A stretch of 64,000 nucleotides of DNA from Crambe crambe (taxonomy: Eukaryota; Porifera; Demospongiae; Poecilosclerida; Crambeidae), in contig OZ004587.1 in the NCBI GenBank assembly GCA_963924555.1, positions 1,736,001 through 1,800,000 on the forward strand, written 5' to 3'. Both the position numbers and the translations under genes were made by a program. Positions within the stretch are counted from its first letter, which is position 1, and every line of letters starts with the position of its first letter. Shown here piece by piece: positions 11,645-22,719 of this stretch. The notes beneath the pieces are model-generated. The model made no database searches. It was not told the DNA's origin and was given only the letters and a program-made list of their open reading frames with translations.

Positions 11645-13484
11645 GTGAGTAGCTATAATATTACCCACTCTTGATTATTCCAAAAATTAATGTTATTCTC
11701 AAATATTTAGGAGCAGTTATTGCAAACACTAGAGCAGTGGCTGGCACTCAACATACTTTGACCTGTACACTAGAGAACTTTGACTCCTCTAGTATTACTC
11801 TCTTGTACACATGGTCCATAGCAAGTCAAAGAATATCCACTTGTACAAGTGAACAGTGTGTAATACCTGATATACAGTTAACTTATGCCCGCACTGACTA
11901 TCGTTGTGAGGTCCGTAGACATGATGACAATACTGTGATTGCAATTTCAGATGATACCAGCCTTGAAGTCTCCAGTAAGTTATCAATAATTATTATTCAC
12001 AGCATCATAATAGTTTATTCATTTATAATGCCTATGCCCATAATCCCCTGTTAACATCCTGTACTGAACTTAACAGTGAATACGTACATAAGTACATACT
12101 ATCCCACTTGTTATTGGAGTAGGACTGAGACAGACTTGAGGCCATTATGTGACAGCATTTGAGAAAGTTTCAAATTACAGGTTTTGATATGTATATTAGT
12201 ACTGATTTAAAGAATTTCAGAATACTATTGAAATTTTGGCTTCAAGTACGTTTTGTATACGTGTAGGTTTTAAACTTTAACAGACTTATGAACTTGTACC
12301 TTCTGTCAAATACAGTCCAATAATTATTGTGCCTTCATAATTATTATCAATGTTTTGAGCCTGCCCCTGCATGTAGGCTCCCCTATTTTTTTAGTGGTTT
12401 ATGTAGTGGGATACTATAAGTACTTGAGGGTGATAGTAGCATATGCCTCCTTGAATGGCCCTTCCGGTTGAATGGCCATGATGTAAAAGAGTTGGGTGAC
12501 CAGGTCATAAGGCACAAGAATAGGCTTGACATTGTCTTTATATGGATCGTGGCCCTATCTGGATCATGTCTTTAAGATAGAGTATAAGTACACTAAGGAT
12601 AGAGGGCGGAGGGAATAATTCTGCTGTGCGGCAAGTGCTAGGAAACTGTCACCTCAACAGCTCCCTTTCTCACAAGTAGTCATAGAACTATAGCTCATTT
12701 GAACCTCCACTGTATAATTTTCGAGAGATTCATAATTTTCGCAAATATAAGCTTAATTTTCTTGTTGTAGAATCTAATTTCACAAAAGACGTCAGCAATA
12801 AATCCACACCTATCAGTCAGCATAATTTCTTTGCATGGCCTGCCTTCTTCCCCTGCCATCCATCATTTATTATTTTCTGAAGACACAGACTACTACTAAC
12901 TTAGCTTGTAGCTACTAGGTCTAGCTAGCTACGAGCTACACTGCACTGCTGACAGAGGTCCACTATGTTGAACTTGCTTGAAGAATGGAGGACCATCACA
13001 AATCTCTAGCTAAACTAGCAACTAGTATAGTTACTTTAGTTTGTGTAGCTGGTCATTCCTCTCCACAGTTGTGTGCATGCAGGACTCAACTGAACTAGCT
13101 TGCAGGCCACACCATAATTCTGCAGTTGTTTTTTTTTTGTTTTGTTTTTTATTTTATTATTTTTTTGGAAGTTTGCAATTTTCATGAGTGTACCAGTGGA
13201 CAATTCAGGACTCCAACCACTTAATCATATCATTATTAGTCACACAAGATTTTTGAGCATTTTTAAATGCTGGATGTAGTGGAATGCTAAAACTATGAAG
13301 CATTAAATTTTGGACAAAGTTATGCTTGTTGTCTAATCAACAACATTTAACAATTCAGGGCAATCCACTACTATCCACTATAATTATTGCCAGCCATACA
13401 GTTTAGTAAAAATTAATGATAATATGACAGCAAGCACAATATTTATTTTATCTTCTTTTTGTATATGTGGTGTGTTGTGTTGTG

Positions 13485-13546
<62 letters not shown>

Positions 13547-16500
13547 AGTTCCTCAAACACTACTGCAGTTTCAGGAGATAACCATCATGCAAGACCTCTA
13601 TGTTGGTTCAAATGTGACTTATAGATGTTTTTTCAGCTACTTTAATATAAGAAATATTGCAGCTGATATATCAATTTCTGGACCTGGAATTGATCAAAAC
13701 TCTGACCATGTATTTCTTGGAGAAGTTATCCAAGTCCCTGATGGTTTTGGTAATATTGAGTTTAAGCGTAGGTTGGAGTTCAACCCTATAAGTTCATCAG
13801 ATGCTGGAAGTTATCTTTGCAATGTAACAGTCACATCTGCTGAACCTAATCCTCTGGTCATGAGTAGAATGGAAGAAACAACTCAAAATATTCAAGTATT
13901 CAGTATGTAAAGATAAGTCATTCAGCTCTGTTATTATTGGCCTCATAGGAAATAGTGCACAAGCTAAGTAAGCTTTAACAAAATTTAAACATAATTTATA
14001 TGAATTTTATTTACAGTAAGTGTTATGACCTAGTATAGTTTGTGACTAGAATTATTTTTAAGGGTGCATGGAGGAATTAATGAACTTTATTTGAGGTTTC
14101 TATAATATAGGACCAATGATTGATAATTTCTCTGAATGCCTGTTTGAGTGAGCATTACTTTGATTTCATTCCTTATAACAATCTCTCTTTCATCTGCTCT
14201 GCTAATATAACTGTTAGGGGCACTCCAGTTAATCTTAACAGGGTTTATGGCTGGCGCATATCATCTAACATTTCTGCCAAGTTTTTTACTGGCAGTCAGT
14301 CAAGTACCAGAAGCAGGAATCCACACGTATAGTGGGGAAAAGCAAAAATAAACTACCAAATTACATATGCTTGTTTATATACATAAGGCTATATAAGGCC
14401 TTCAGACTTAACTTTAGTCTACAAGAGTGGGAAATTAAACTAAACCTACAGTTCTTTGCAGGGGAACTATAATATGAAGACTGAATTTAGACAGTATCGT
14501 GAGTAGATACCAAGAGGATTTAGCTACATTATTTGTGCACAATTTATCAGAGAACACGGTAGTAGCTCGTCCTTGCATAATTAACTCTTGTTCCAACTCT
14601 TTTTTGACAAGTTAACTAGTCATCCCTACATCACCTTCATTTATTTGTTTTTTCCCTTTACTTGTGTACATTATGACCCCTAATTAGCTATGTGGCAAAA
14701 TAATTATTCCAAGTGCATTCATTTTCCACTGCACTTCTTGGTTTGGAGCAAATATTGGAATTTAAGTCATGGATATCAGCTAGAGCTTTTGAAATAAAAA
14801 TGGAATTAATTTATAATTTTTTTGTCCAAGAGTTAGTTATGCTTTATAAACTAAGGGGATAGAAGTAACTAGGATTATTGGTGATGAAGTAGTAGATTGA
14901 TTTCCCCAGAGGCTTGATGTATGAATTTAAGCGCAATGCTGCCATTCTACTTAATTTAGTAGATTGGTGGGGGTGGAACGTATAGTGCAGTGTATTGATG
15001 TATCATGATCATACTAACCTTTCTGAATCTATAGGACCAACGATTAACATTTCTTTGGATCCTGTGTATCCTGTTGCTGATCATTACCTGAACATTGCTC
15101 CTTATAACTATTTCTCCTTCAACTGCTCTGTGGTCATAACCGTTTTGGACACTCCACTAAATCTTAACAGGGTTTTTAGCTGGCAGCGTACAATAGAGGG
15201 GTCCTCATCTAACATTTCTGCTGAGTTCTTTACTGGTAGTCAGTCAAGTAGCAGTGGAAGTAGTGTACTTTCAATGAATGCCACTGAAGCAGGAATCCAC
15301 ACTTACACCTGCACAATTACTCTGGATGTCTCCCCAGCCCCTGATATCATCACTAATTCTTCTTCACTACATATCACCATTACTGGTAAGGACTCCAGCT
15401 AAGAATAAGTTCAACATTTTTTATGATACCACAAAAGGGAATAGCTAGATAGCTAAGTTTGGATGATTTCTGATCATGCAGTTGAGTCAGCTAATCAATC
15501 CATGCATTAGCTATATGGAGTCAACTATGCACTGTTCAGATTTGGAACCAGGGGATCAGCTAGCTGCTTCTACTCTAACTATTTCATTCATTATTTATTA
15601 CAAGTAATTAATGGAATAAGTGGAGAATGATCATTAATTAATTATGAGAGTGATAATTTTATCCTTTAAGAGATTATGTATGACAAAATTTAATTCTTTT
15701 GGTAATGTTATTCTTTGGATGGACCCAAAAGAATTAATGCATGGAGGTTACTTCCTAGCTATTATTCATTCCATCAGCATTAGAAATAATATTACTCACC
15801 TACCTTAAGGTGACCATTAAAAACGGGTACTAATTTTAGCGAATTTTAGCGATTTATTAATAATCGTTAATATTTGTACCCGCTAATAAAACATTATATC
15901 ATAAAGTAACTATGAATATCACTATGAATATTATTACAATTAACAAACAGAATTTTCACAACATGACAAGCTTCCCACAGCTGGCTAGTGTTGCTCTCTT
16001 CTCTGTACTTTCTTCACTAGTGCAGCAGTTTATTGATCTTGCTCTTCTTCATCTGTATCAGAGTCTAAGCCTTCAAGAACTTCATCAGTTCTACATCTTC
16101 ATACTTCCCATCTTCAGGCTCCTTGTAGAGCTTGGTAACAAGCTTCTCATACTTTACCAGGGGTTTCTTGTATTGTAGCTGTCCGTGTGTATTGTGGTTC
16201 ACTAATCGCTAAATTTAGTACCCATTAAATACAATGAAATGCAAAATCGCTAAATTTTGACCCTGTTAATAATAGTCACCTTAAGGTAGCTACATGCATT
16301 TGTTATTATGTGCAGGTCCTTCCAATCCAGCTGTGCCTATAGGACTCAGTGCAAATTTCAGCACCAATGTGACTTTAGTAATGTGGCTAATCCCCTTAAT
16401 AACATACGATCCTGAAACACATGTGGTGCAGTATGGCCTATCTGTATCCAACATGAATCTCAACAGTTCTTTGGTCCTCATTAACTCAAGTATAAGAAGC

Positions 16501-16630
16501 ACCAATTTAATAGGCAGAGTGGAACTAACAGATCTCATGGTGAACACAATATATTTCTATCGTGTGATAGCCAGAAACTCTGCAGGAATTACCAGCAGTG
16601 CTATAGCTTCCTTCACTACAGGCAGTGTGG
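11575..16630 (+). CDS. Secreted or membrane Ig-Ig-Ig-FN3 protein, 3' end not found
   Basis: Five exons can be joined without breaking frame: 11575-11644, 11711-11974, 13549-13902, 15035-15385 and 16316-16630. Every junction is phase 1 with GT-AG borders, the pattern typical of shuffled extracellular domains in animals. Exon 1 encodes a signal peptide (hydrophobic core VGVMILYFSF, cleavage probably near TSAQ). Three Ig-like domains and one fibronectin III domain follow, totalling about 451 residues. N-glycosylation motifs (NISA, NATE, NVTL) fit an extracellular protein. Such proteins serve as receptors or adhesion molecules. No transmembrane or cytoplasmic exon is seen before the Gypsy element at 17.9 kb. 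The gene may continue into unread sequence, skip the element, or be truncated. Confidence 0.8.
11711..11974 (+). CDS. Exon 2: Ig-like domain 1
   Basis: 88 codons between TTTAG and A/GTAAGT, phase 1 at both ends. The Ig core is seen as LTCTLE (first Cys), YTWS (core Trp) and YRCEV (second Cys). Two extra cysteines in the STCTSEQCV loop suggest an additional disulfide. Confidence 0.78.
11975..13488 (+). other. Intron between Ig exons 1 and 2
   Basis: This is the first part of a 1.57-kb intron, non-coding throughout. It contains poly-T stretches near 13130-13160 and ends in a GT microsatellite abutting the next acceptor. No extra Ig exon could be read in it. Confidence 0.5.
13489..13544 (+). 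repeat. (GT)n microsatellite next to a 3' splice site
   Basis: About 28 uninterrupted GT pairs lead straight into TTTAG, the acceptor of Ig exon 2 at 13549. The tract sits where a polypyrimidine tract normally lies, so its length could affect splicing. Confidence 0.9.
13549..13902 (+). CDS. Exon 3: Ig-like domain 2
   Basis: 118 codons, phase 1 at both ends, donor A/GTATGT. Core features are VTYRCFFS (first Cys), a long C-D region, and SSDAGSYLCNVTV, the usual DxGxYxC motif with the second Cys. In-frame sequence upstream of 13549 only translates the GT repeat and is not coding. Confidence 0.8.
14111..14335 (+). pseudogene. Decayed duplicate of Ig exon 4
   Basis: This stretch is a copy of the exon at 15035-15385. 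Shared blocks include PYN-LSF-CS, TP-NLNRV-W, SSNISA-FFTGSQSS and the following GIHT region. It keeps an AG acceptor at 14109-14110. One extra base near 14119 shifts the frame, about 30 bases are lost after GSQSS, and a stop follows before the second cysteine. It would be skipped or would truncate the protein. Confidence 0.82.
14336..15034 (+). other. Intron sequence between pseudo-exon and Ig exon 4
   Basis: About 700 bases without a readable exon. It ends in the CTATAG acceptor at 15034. Confidence 0.45.
15035..15385 (+). CDS. Exon 4: Ig-like domain 3
   Basis: 117 codons, phase 1 at both ends, donor G/GTAAGG. It shows FSFNCSV (first Cys), FSWQR (core Trp) and ATEAGIHTYTCTI (DxGxYxC-like with second Cys). 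It is the intact sister of the decayed exon at 14111. Confidence 0.82.
15690..15736. repeat. Perfect 13-bp hairpin in intron
   Basis: TTAATTCTTTTGG at 15690-15702 and its exact reverse complement at 15724-15736 are separated by 21 bases. Confidence 0.7.
15809..16280. mobile_element. Intronic TTAA-flanked element (472 bp)
   Basis: The ends are GGTGAC-type inverted repeats. TTAA flanks both sides (15805-15808, 16281-16284), making the flanks CCTTAAGG-like. AGCGA/TCGCT words recur near both tips. A plus-strand open frame (15912-16178) runs through it, and the minus strand over 15960-16190 also reads fairly protein-like, but I recognise no domain. It sits in the intron between Ig domain 3 and the FN3 exon. 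Confidence 0.7.
16316..16630 (+). CDS. Exon 5: fibronectin type III domain
   Basis: 105 codons starting after TGTGCAG, with donor G/GTAAGT, phase 1 at both ends. The FN3 pattern is clear: NPAVP at the start, LVMWLIP (core Trp), THVVQYGLS (the YxV strand), LTDL--NTIYFYRVIARNSAG, and FTTG at the end. Confidence 0.82.
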
Positions 16631-17574
16631 GTAAGTAGCTGTAATGATTACGGGAGAACTAAAAGAGCTGATTGGATAATGGAGCAGAGATTGCCTGCTT
16701 CAGTTAGAGTTTAGTGCCAAAATCAAAAAAGTAGGCAAGCTGATTCAAGTAATTTGCAATCTGTGGGAGTGGATATTGACATGTACATAGGTAACATAGT
16801 GAGTTTTTATTTACGGTACCAAAATTTCAACCTTTATAGCTAGTGCTTGCTGTGTATCCAGCTTTGATTCAGTTCTTTGTTGTAAGGCTCACAAATACAA
16901 GCTATAGATTACTGCACATTTTTATGAATTACAGTATTAGCTAGCTTGATTACAATGAATGGGGAAAGGCATGGTCAGTTGGTCACGAATATTAAAGTCA
17001 AGATTAATGTTGGTGGGAACTGATTTTTGAACTTGTATTTAATCAGCCATTTTTTTATGTACTGTTTTTTTGTTTGTTTTTTTAATAAGATCTAGTAAAG
17101 TATGAGGCTGAGGAAGTTGTTAAAATTTCATATAAGATGTTTTTAGGAGACCAGAAAACCATAGGCTAAGTTGAGCACATCAACACCTGAATAAACATTA
17201 TTATCACTTCTAGCTATAGTTATAATTATTTGCAGTGATTAACTCAATAGCTAGGCTACATGGTGCACAAAGTGTGCCATCTAGCCCCTGGGAAATTTTG
17301 ACTTTTAGATCCCCTTAGATTGCATCTGGTACAATCTGGGTTTACGTCACCAATATGGTTTGTGCATTATGATGATGAATTTTTGGGGGAAGTTTTGTGT
17401 AGGAGTTTCTACCCTGATTGAATTCTATTGATAATTAGCTAGCTATATTAATATTATTGTAAACATCTAGAATTTACAGAAACAAATTATTTTGCAATTT
17501 CAGTTCATCTGTCCTTCTGATAAATTGCTTATTAATCATGTATTCTTGGAAAGTTAACAAGTTATTACAACTTT
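16631..17574 (+). other. Downstream of FN3 exon, no further exon found
   Basis: I searched for a phase-1 acceptor followed by a transmembrane or FN3/Ig reading frame and found none. One acceptor-like TTTGCAG near 17236 opens about 20 codons without domain character and then stops. Confidence 0.4.
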
Positions 17575-17916
17575 ATGTCTGGAAGTATATGTTTAGGGAT
17601 GTTTAGGGGGACTGTAGCCCCCCTGCCCCTCTGGTTCCTACACCTATGGTGCAGGTCATTCATGTATTTGCTATTAAAGATTGATCCCATTTCCATCCTT
17701 CATCCCTGGCTGCCTTACTTTTTTGAGCAATGGTCATCCCTGTGGCATGAAGTGACCTTTGACTCATGTGTGTATTATTCATTGATTTGTGTCATTACAG
17801 TAATCTTTTGTCTATCACTAGAATTTTTTCACTTGGTATTTAAGCACTATGCTGGTCATTATGTGTTCACTTCTCTTTTTGACTTGACTAAAATTTTAAT
17901 TTGAAAAAATACTACA
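17575..17916 (+). repeat. Probable end of a Gypsy LTR
   Basis: The sequence ends in ACTACA directly before the primer-binding-site word at 17917, as expected of an LTR ending in CA. The LTR start is not determined because no second LTR is visible for comparison. Confidence 0.45.
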
Positions 17917-17930
17917 TGGTGGCAGCAGTG
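17917..17930 (+). other. Gypsy primer-binding site
   Basis: TGGTGGCAGCAGTG begins with TGG, complementary to the CCA end of a tRNA, right after the LTR end. The identical word follows an unrelated LTR at 21360. I do not assign the tRNA. Confidence 0.6.
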
Positions 17931-18192
17931 AAACAACTCCATGGCTCAAATTCACTTACAACCTCCTGGAATTTTGACTTCAAAAATCCTGATGGGTGGC
18001 AGCTCTGGAGAAAGAGATTTGAACAATTTCGTATAGCCTCTGGCCTAGGAGAAGCAACTGGACAAGGACAAGTGAGCACCTTCAGGCTTGCTATATTGTT
18101 TAGGTTCTCAATTCTACTGACACAACTGGAGAAGAGAAGAATGTGTATAATACCGTGCTTGAGAAATTTGATTCATGAGGAAGAACACTATA

Positions 18193-18703
18193 CCGTAATC
18201 ATATAAATTTTTGATGGGGTTTTATTTTCGTTTTTTTTTTTTCGTAGTTGACCGAAAATAATAAACGAAATCTTAGTACTATGATGTCATAATGACGACG
18301 ATGCACATGCATGCGTGATGCGATACTGATAGCAGCTGGAAAAAACCTGGAGCAGATAGTCCGTGAAACTAAAGTATCATATGCTTCATTACTGGGATCA
18401 TGGCCATTATAATGAAGTGTCTCGCCTTCTGTAGCAGTCTAGATTTTAGTCTGGCGTCGCCAGCCCAGCTTTTCTTCTTTTTAGGGGACTATTTAGATTT
18501 CTTTGTAGTAGCCACGAATCATGAGAAGGTAGCCATCATGCATGTCACTCAGCCCCAGCAGCAGGCAATGATATAGCTATTATTCGCATGCATTATCTTC
18601 CATGTGCTTGCTACAAAAATTTGACCTATACAGAATTTTTTTATTATAGGAACAGCTCCGGAAATCACGAAAGTTTAAACTCCGAAAATTTATACGATTA
18701 CGG
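18193..18703. mobile_element. TA-flanked miniature transposon inserted in gag
   Basis: The ends are inverted repeats (CCGTAATCATATAAATTTT on the left, its near-complement on the right) flanked by TA at 18191-18192 and 18704-18705. Removing the element plus one TA rejoins the gag frame across the site, which identifies the exact insertion point. TA targeting fits Tc1/mariner-like elements. It encodes no protein. Confidence 0.82.
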
Positions 18704-20088
18704 TATTTGAAAGAGCAAGATTTAATGGCCGCAACCAGTTCGAGACAGAAACTATAATAATGGAATTACACAAGCTCGCAAAAAACTGTGAATATGGTGA
18801 CATGAAGGACGAACTCCTCCGTGATCGGCTCGTTGTTGGCATTCAGGACAGTTCACTTTCAAGACGTCTTCAGCTGGATCCTAAACTCACGTTAGAGACA
18901 GCAAAGAAAGCCATACAACAGAAAGAAGCTGTTAGCAAACAACAGCAGGAGCTCATTGGAAGAGAGTAAGAAAAGTCTGGAGGAATTGAAATATAAAAAA
19001 GGGAGAAACTACTCCAGACTGAGAGGAACTAAAGGTAGAGACTTTCACAAGAAATCTACAAGATGTGGAAAAGAAGGACATGCCAGAGACAAATGTCCTG
19101 CCAGAGAAGCTATGTGTCACAATTGCCAAAGAAAAGGGCACTATAAATCCCAATGTTTCTCTAAGTCTGTGTCTACAATCAAAGGAGGTCCAAGAGTCAC
19201 TGCAGATGCAGAAGAGAGCCTACTGACTTCTGAGCACACGGGGAAGCCAAATTGGTACACAAGACAAAGTCTTCTATTCAGCCGGTATTTGTTATTAAAG
19301 GCCTCAAGAACAATCTCCTCAGGCTGCCAGCAATAACTGCCCTAAATTTGGCAGTTAGAGTGCATGCAATAGGGCATGCCAACAAGAGCATACTGATCTT
19401 TGGTGGTCTTGGTAATCTGGGAGAGGAATACGAGATCAGCAAAACTTGGAGCTATCACAGAGATGAAGCCTCCAACCAACTAACATTCTAGAGCTTCAAT
19501 GATTTCTGGGAATGAATAATCAGCTGGGGAAATTTTCTATGAAGCTGGCAGACCTAACACACCCATTAAGAGAGTTACTGAGTAAGAGCAGCTCAAAAGG
19601 AAAAATTTAACAAGGTGAAGGCAGAATTAATAATCCAGAAGCAGAGACAAAAATTTCTACAGATGCCTCCTCGTTTGGGCTCGGGGTGGTTCTTCTACAT
19701 AAAAGTGAGGATATCTGGAAACCAATCGCCTATCCATCTCACTCCATGTCTGAAACGGAGGGTTGTTACACCTGAATTGAAAAGGAAGCTCTGGCTGTGA
19801 CATGGGTAGCAATGTGAGAAATTTGTAAGTTATATACTTGGAGGCAGAATTATTATTGAAACTGATCATAAGCCATTGGCTCATCTGTTGGGAAACAAAT
19901 CTCTTGACACTCTGCCCCCAAGGATTCTCCGATTTCACCTCAGACTGGCTTGATTTGAATACCCTATTGTGCATGTCCCTGGGAAATTTCTTTACACAGC
20001 CGACACGTTAGCTATCTCATTCACCAGTGTCACCTCCGGATACCAGTATCCAAGAAGATACAGAAGCAGTCATGGAGGTGTATCTCTC

Positions 20089-20288
20089 NNNNNNNNNNNN
20101 NNNNNNNNNNNNNNNNNNNNNNNNNNNNNNNNNNNNNNNNNNNNNNNNNNNNNNNNNNNNNNNNNNNNNNNNNNNNNNNNNNNNNNNNNNNNNNNNNNNN
20201 NNNNNNNNNNNNNNNNNNNNNNNNNNNNNNNNNNNNNNNNNNNNNNNNNNNNNNNNNNNNNNNNNNNNNNNNNNNNNNNNNNNNNNNN
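20089..20288. other. Assembly gap (200 N)
   Basis: Exactly 200 undetermined bases separate the Gypsy RNase H/linker region from a minus-strand exon. Reading frames drawn through it are meaningless. Confidence 1.
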
Positions 20289-20611
20289 CTTAGTCTTAGG
20301 ATCAACTGAAAGTATATCCAAGATCATGTGACACCGATGGTGAAAATTTTTCTTATTAGTTTTATCTGATAAAGTTTTCAAAAAATTATCTCGTAATTTG
20401 ATGAATTTCCATTCTATGTCTTCTGTTTTTTCCTTTATACGTGCTAAATAGCTTTGTTTAGGAGGCCAGTTAAATGCACCTTGGCTTAGTGAAGATTGTT
20501 CAATATGGCAGGCTAATTTTCCAACTTTATCTTGGTGAAGATAACATGTTTCAGGGGATAAAATGCTTTCGTCTTCTTGTACATCATGTGGTCTAGCTGG
20601 AGTGTGGTAAT
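20289..20611 (-). CDS. Probable exon of the Death-domain gene, unknown domain
   Basis: The exon starts after TTTATGCAG (acceptor at 20612-20613) and stays open for about 107 codons into the gap. Its phase (1) matches the donor of the Death-domain exon upstream on the same strand, so the two can be spliced in frame. The protein is rich in Lys, Glu and aromatic residues, and a stretch like IKEKTEDIEWKFIKLRDNF is likely helical. I do not recognise the domain. It could be the linker between a Death domain and further signalling domains. Confidence 0.5.
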
Positions 20612-20639
20612 CTGCATAAATTATGATTGCATGCATGTT

Positions 20640-21359
20640 GGAACATAGAGACTAAAATAATGAGCCTGTGCTAAGGGGTCATAGTAACAAGTGTTTGACA
20701 TAATATGTGTGATCAAAACGTATGCAATTTGATGCAATCATAGAATATAGCTACCTGAGGAAGTTCATGTAGCTAAACGATGAAGCGAGCTCATCCACAT
20801 ACTACACATGTTGACAGAGAAAGCATACCATATTAATTCTAGAGGGGTAATTGTTTCATGGTTTTCGTGGTTGAAAAAAATTTTACACACAAATAAAATA
20901 ATTATACCACACGTGCAAAAAATCAACCATGCCCACATATTTATGGTAGTGTGGTAGTAGTATAGACTATAAGTACACAGGACACAGTTTATAGCTAAAT
21001 ACTGGCAAAATAATAATTGTAAAGAAAAGAAGTGTGCTGAATTTCTGCTCAACTCTAAGCAATAATTGGCAAGTTTTGAGAATGCAAAAGGCTATATTAA
21101 ATAAGTATAGCATTAGTTAGTCTAATATTTGTGGGACTCATTGTCCAGTATTCCCAACTAAATTGAATATTTATAAGCATATTATATTCCTAGATTCACC
21201 CAATGTTCTTATAGTGAGACTTTTTGTACTATAATACTGTTGTTGTACTTGTGCTATAATCATGTAGTTAGCTTTTAATAACTAATAACTAATGTGACGT
21301 CATATTGTGTTATGTTGTATCACTGTGCTTTCTCTACTGAGTAATTGCCTAATACTACA
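20640..21359. other. Intron and presumed LTR of second Gypsy element
   Basis: AT-rich, with no coding frame worth calling. The last part ends in AATACTACA directly before a primer-binding site at 21360 and is probably LTR. It contains a TGACGTCA site near 21296. Confidence 0.4.
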
Positions 21360-22620
21360 TGGTGGCAGCAGTGTCAAACCTCTATTTCTAAGATGTCAAG
21401 ATCGCCAACTCTAAACCCAACAGTCAGGCCTAAGACTAACCATGTGATGATAACCACAACCTATCAAGTAGCACCTCCCAAGACCTTAAGTGGCCAAAGT
21501 GGATACTTCATTTGAACAATTCAGGAAAGCGTCCATGTTGGATACCAAAGATGAGGAAGCACAGGTCAATACTCAATAGATGACAAGGCCGATGACATTT
21601 TCTAATCGCTAAGAATTATCTGAGGATAATTATAACGAGTAAAGGCAATGTTTGACAATCATTTTGTGAAGAAAAAAAAATCCATGAGAGAGCAAAGCAT
21701 GAGGAAATGAGAAAATGAAATGATGAGGGACAGATTGGTGGTGGCCAAGTTATCAGAAAAACTGCAGCTTGACCCCTCATTGACATGGAAATCACACAAG
21801 CTAGAGAGAGTGAGTCAGAGGGAAAGCGTTAGAAGTACCTGACCTCCTTATTGGAACTATCCAAAGGAGAAAAAGCTATTCCCAGAAAATTATACATACC
21901 CGCAAAGTGAAATAAATATGGGAAATCACCGACAACACTGCCCAGCACGAGATGTCAGCTGCCAAAATATGATAAGAAAAGATATTATCAATCAGTGTGC
22001 TGAACTTCCACAAAGGTAGACAACATTCACCAGAGTGGTACGTAGCAGCAGATGCCTTCCTTGGGGCAGTAACAACAGATGCAAAAGAATCCGACACTTG
22101 GGAAGCTACTGTAAAAATTAATGACACACCTGCCAATTTCAAATCGACACTGGAACTGAGGTAACTTCCATAAGACCATTGGAAGTCCTCCATTGTCATC
22201 ACCAGGAAAAGGTCCCAGTAATAGTAACCTTCCAGTCCTTGGGAAATTCACAGCAACACTAAACAGAGGACTGATCAGAGTCCCTATGTGGTCCACAAAC
22301 CACTTCTTGGATGACCAGCAATTGAAGACTGGAGTTATTAAGCATGAATCAAAGATCACCATGATCCAAAGCAGAAATTTTCACATCTCATTCAAGGACT
22401 TGGCAAGTTGGAAGGAAACTACACAATCAAGTTGAAAAATGGAATTGAACCTCATGTCCTCACTACTCCTCGGAGAGTCCGCATTGATGGAAGCAGTTCG
22501 AAATGAGTTGCAAAGGATGGAAGAGATAGGAGTCATTACACCAGTCACAGAACCTACAGCCAACTGGACAACCTCAAACACAAGATGAGGAACTCCATGC
22601 AACAAGATTACAAACTATTA
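21360..22620 (+). pseudogene. Second Ty3/Gypsy element, 5' half only
   Basis: After the primer-binding word TGGTGGCAGCAGTG, a gag relic starts near 21391 (ATG) and can be followed through several frame changes to about 21960. A degraded zinc-knuckle region follows. The protease active site DTG is at 22146-22154 within FQIDTGTEVTSI. An RT entry region is seen at about 22395-22560 (GLGKLEGNYTIKLK, then GVITPVTEPTANW). The sequence stops there, with no RT catalytic core, RNase H or integrase. Gag and LTR differ from the element at 17.9 kb, so it is another family. It lies on the opposite strand inside the presumed intron of the Death-domain gene. Confidence 0.78.
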
Positions 22621-22719
22621 GTGCCACTGTTCAGTGGCCCTTGGGCAACTAATCTGATATGAACCTTGTGTCCATGCTTAACTATCAATAATTAGCTATG
22701 CTATATGCAGTCAATGTAC

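Larger units (their letters stand above)
17917..20088 (+). pseudogene. Ty3/Gypsy retrotransposon, internally deleted, runs into the gap
   Basis: Gag begins near 17950 with WNFDFKNPDGWQLWRKRFEQF, the usual retrotransposon capsid entry motif. It is split by the element at 18193-18703 and resumes through 18970. Two CCHC zinc knuckles follow at about 19055-19160; the first lacks its leading Cys, the second (CHNCQRKGHYKSQC) is intact. The protease active site and most of the reverse transcriptase are deleted. The linker GLKNNLLRLPAITAL and a short piece of RT entry survive at 19270-19440. RNase H is then recognisable over 19650-20030 (TDASSFGLG, ETDHKPLAHLLG, VPGKF), with stops. No integrase is seen before the gap. 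The element is dead. Confidence 0.85.

Noticed and set aside
13424..13548. Poly Cys-Val coding frame
   Set aside because: It is the GT microsatellite translated. The real exon starts after TTTAG at 13549.
17236..17330. Sixth exon of the Ig/FN3 gene
   Set aside because: The acceptor-like TTTGCAG gives about 20 codons with no domain or membrane segment before a stop.
20030..20331. Open frames running through the gap
   Set aside because: They consist mostly of undetermined bases.
21290..21310. TGACGTCA as a host promoter site
   Set aside because: It sits in the presumed Gypsy LTR and is more likely part of the element.
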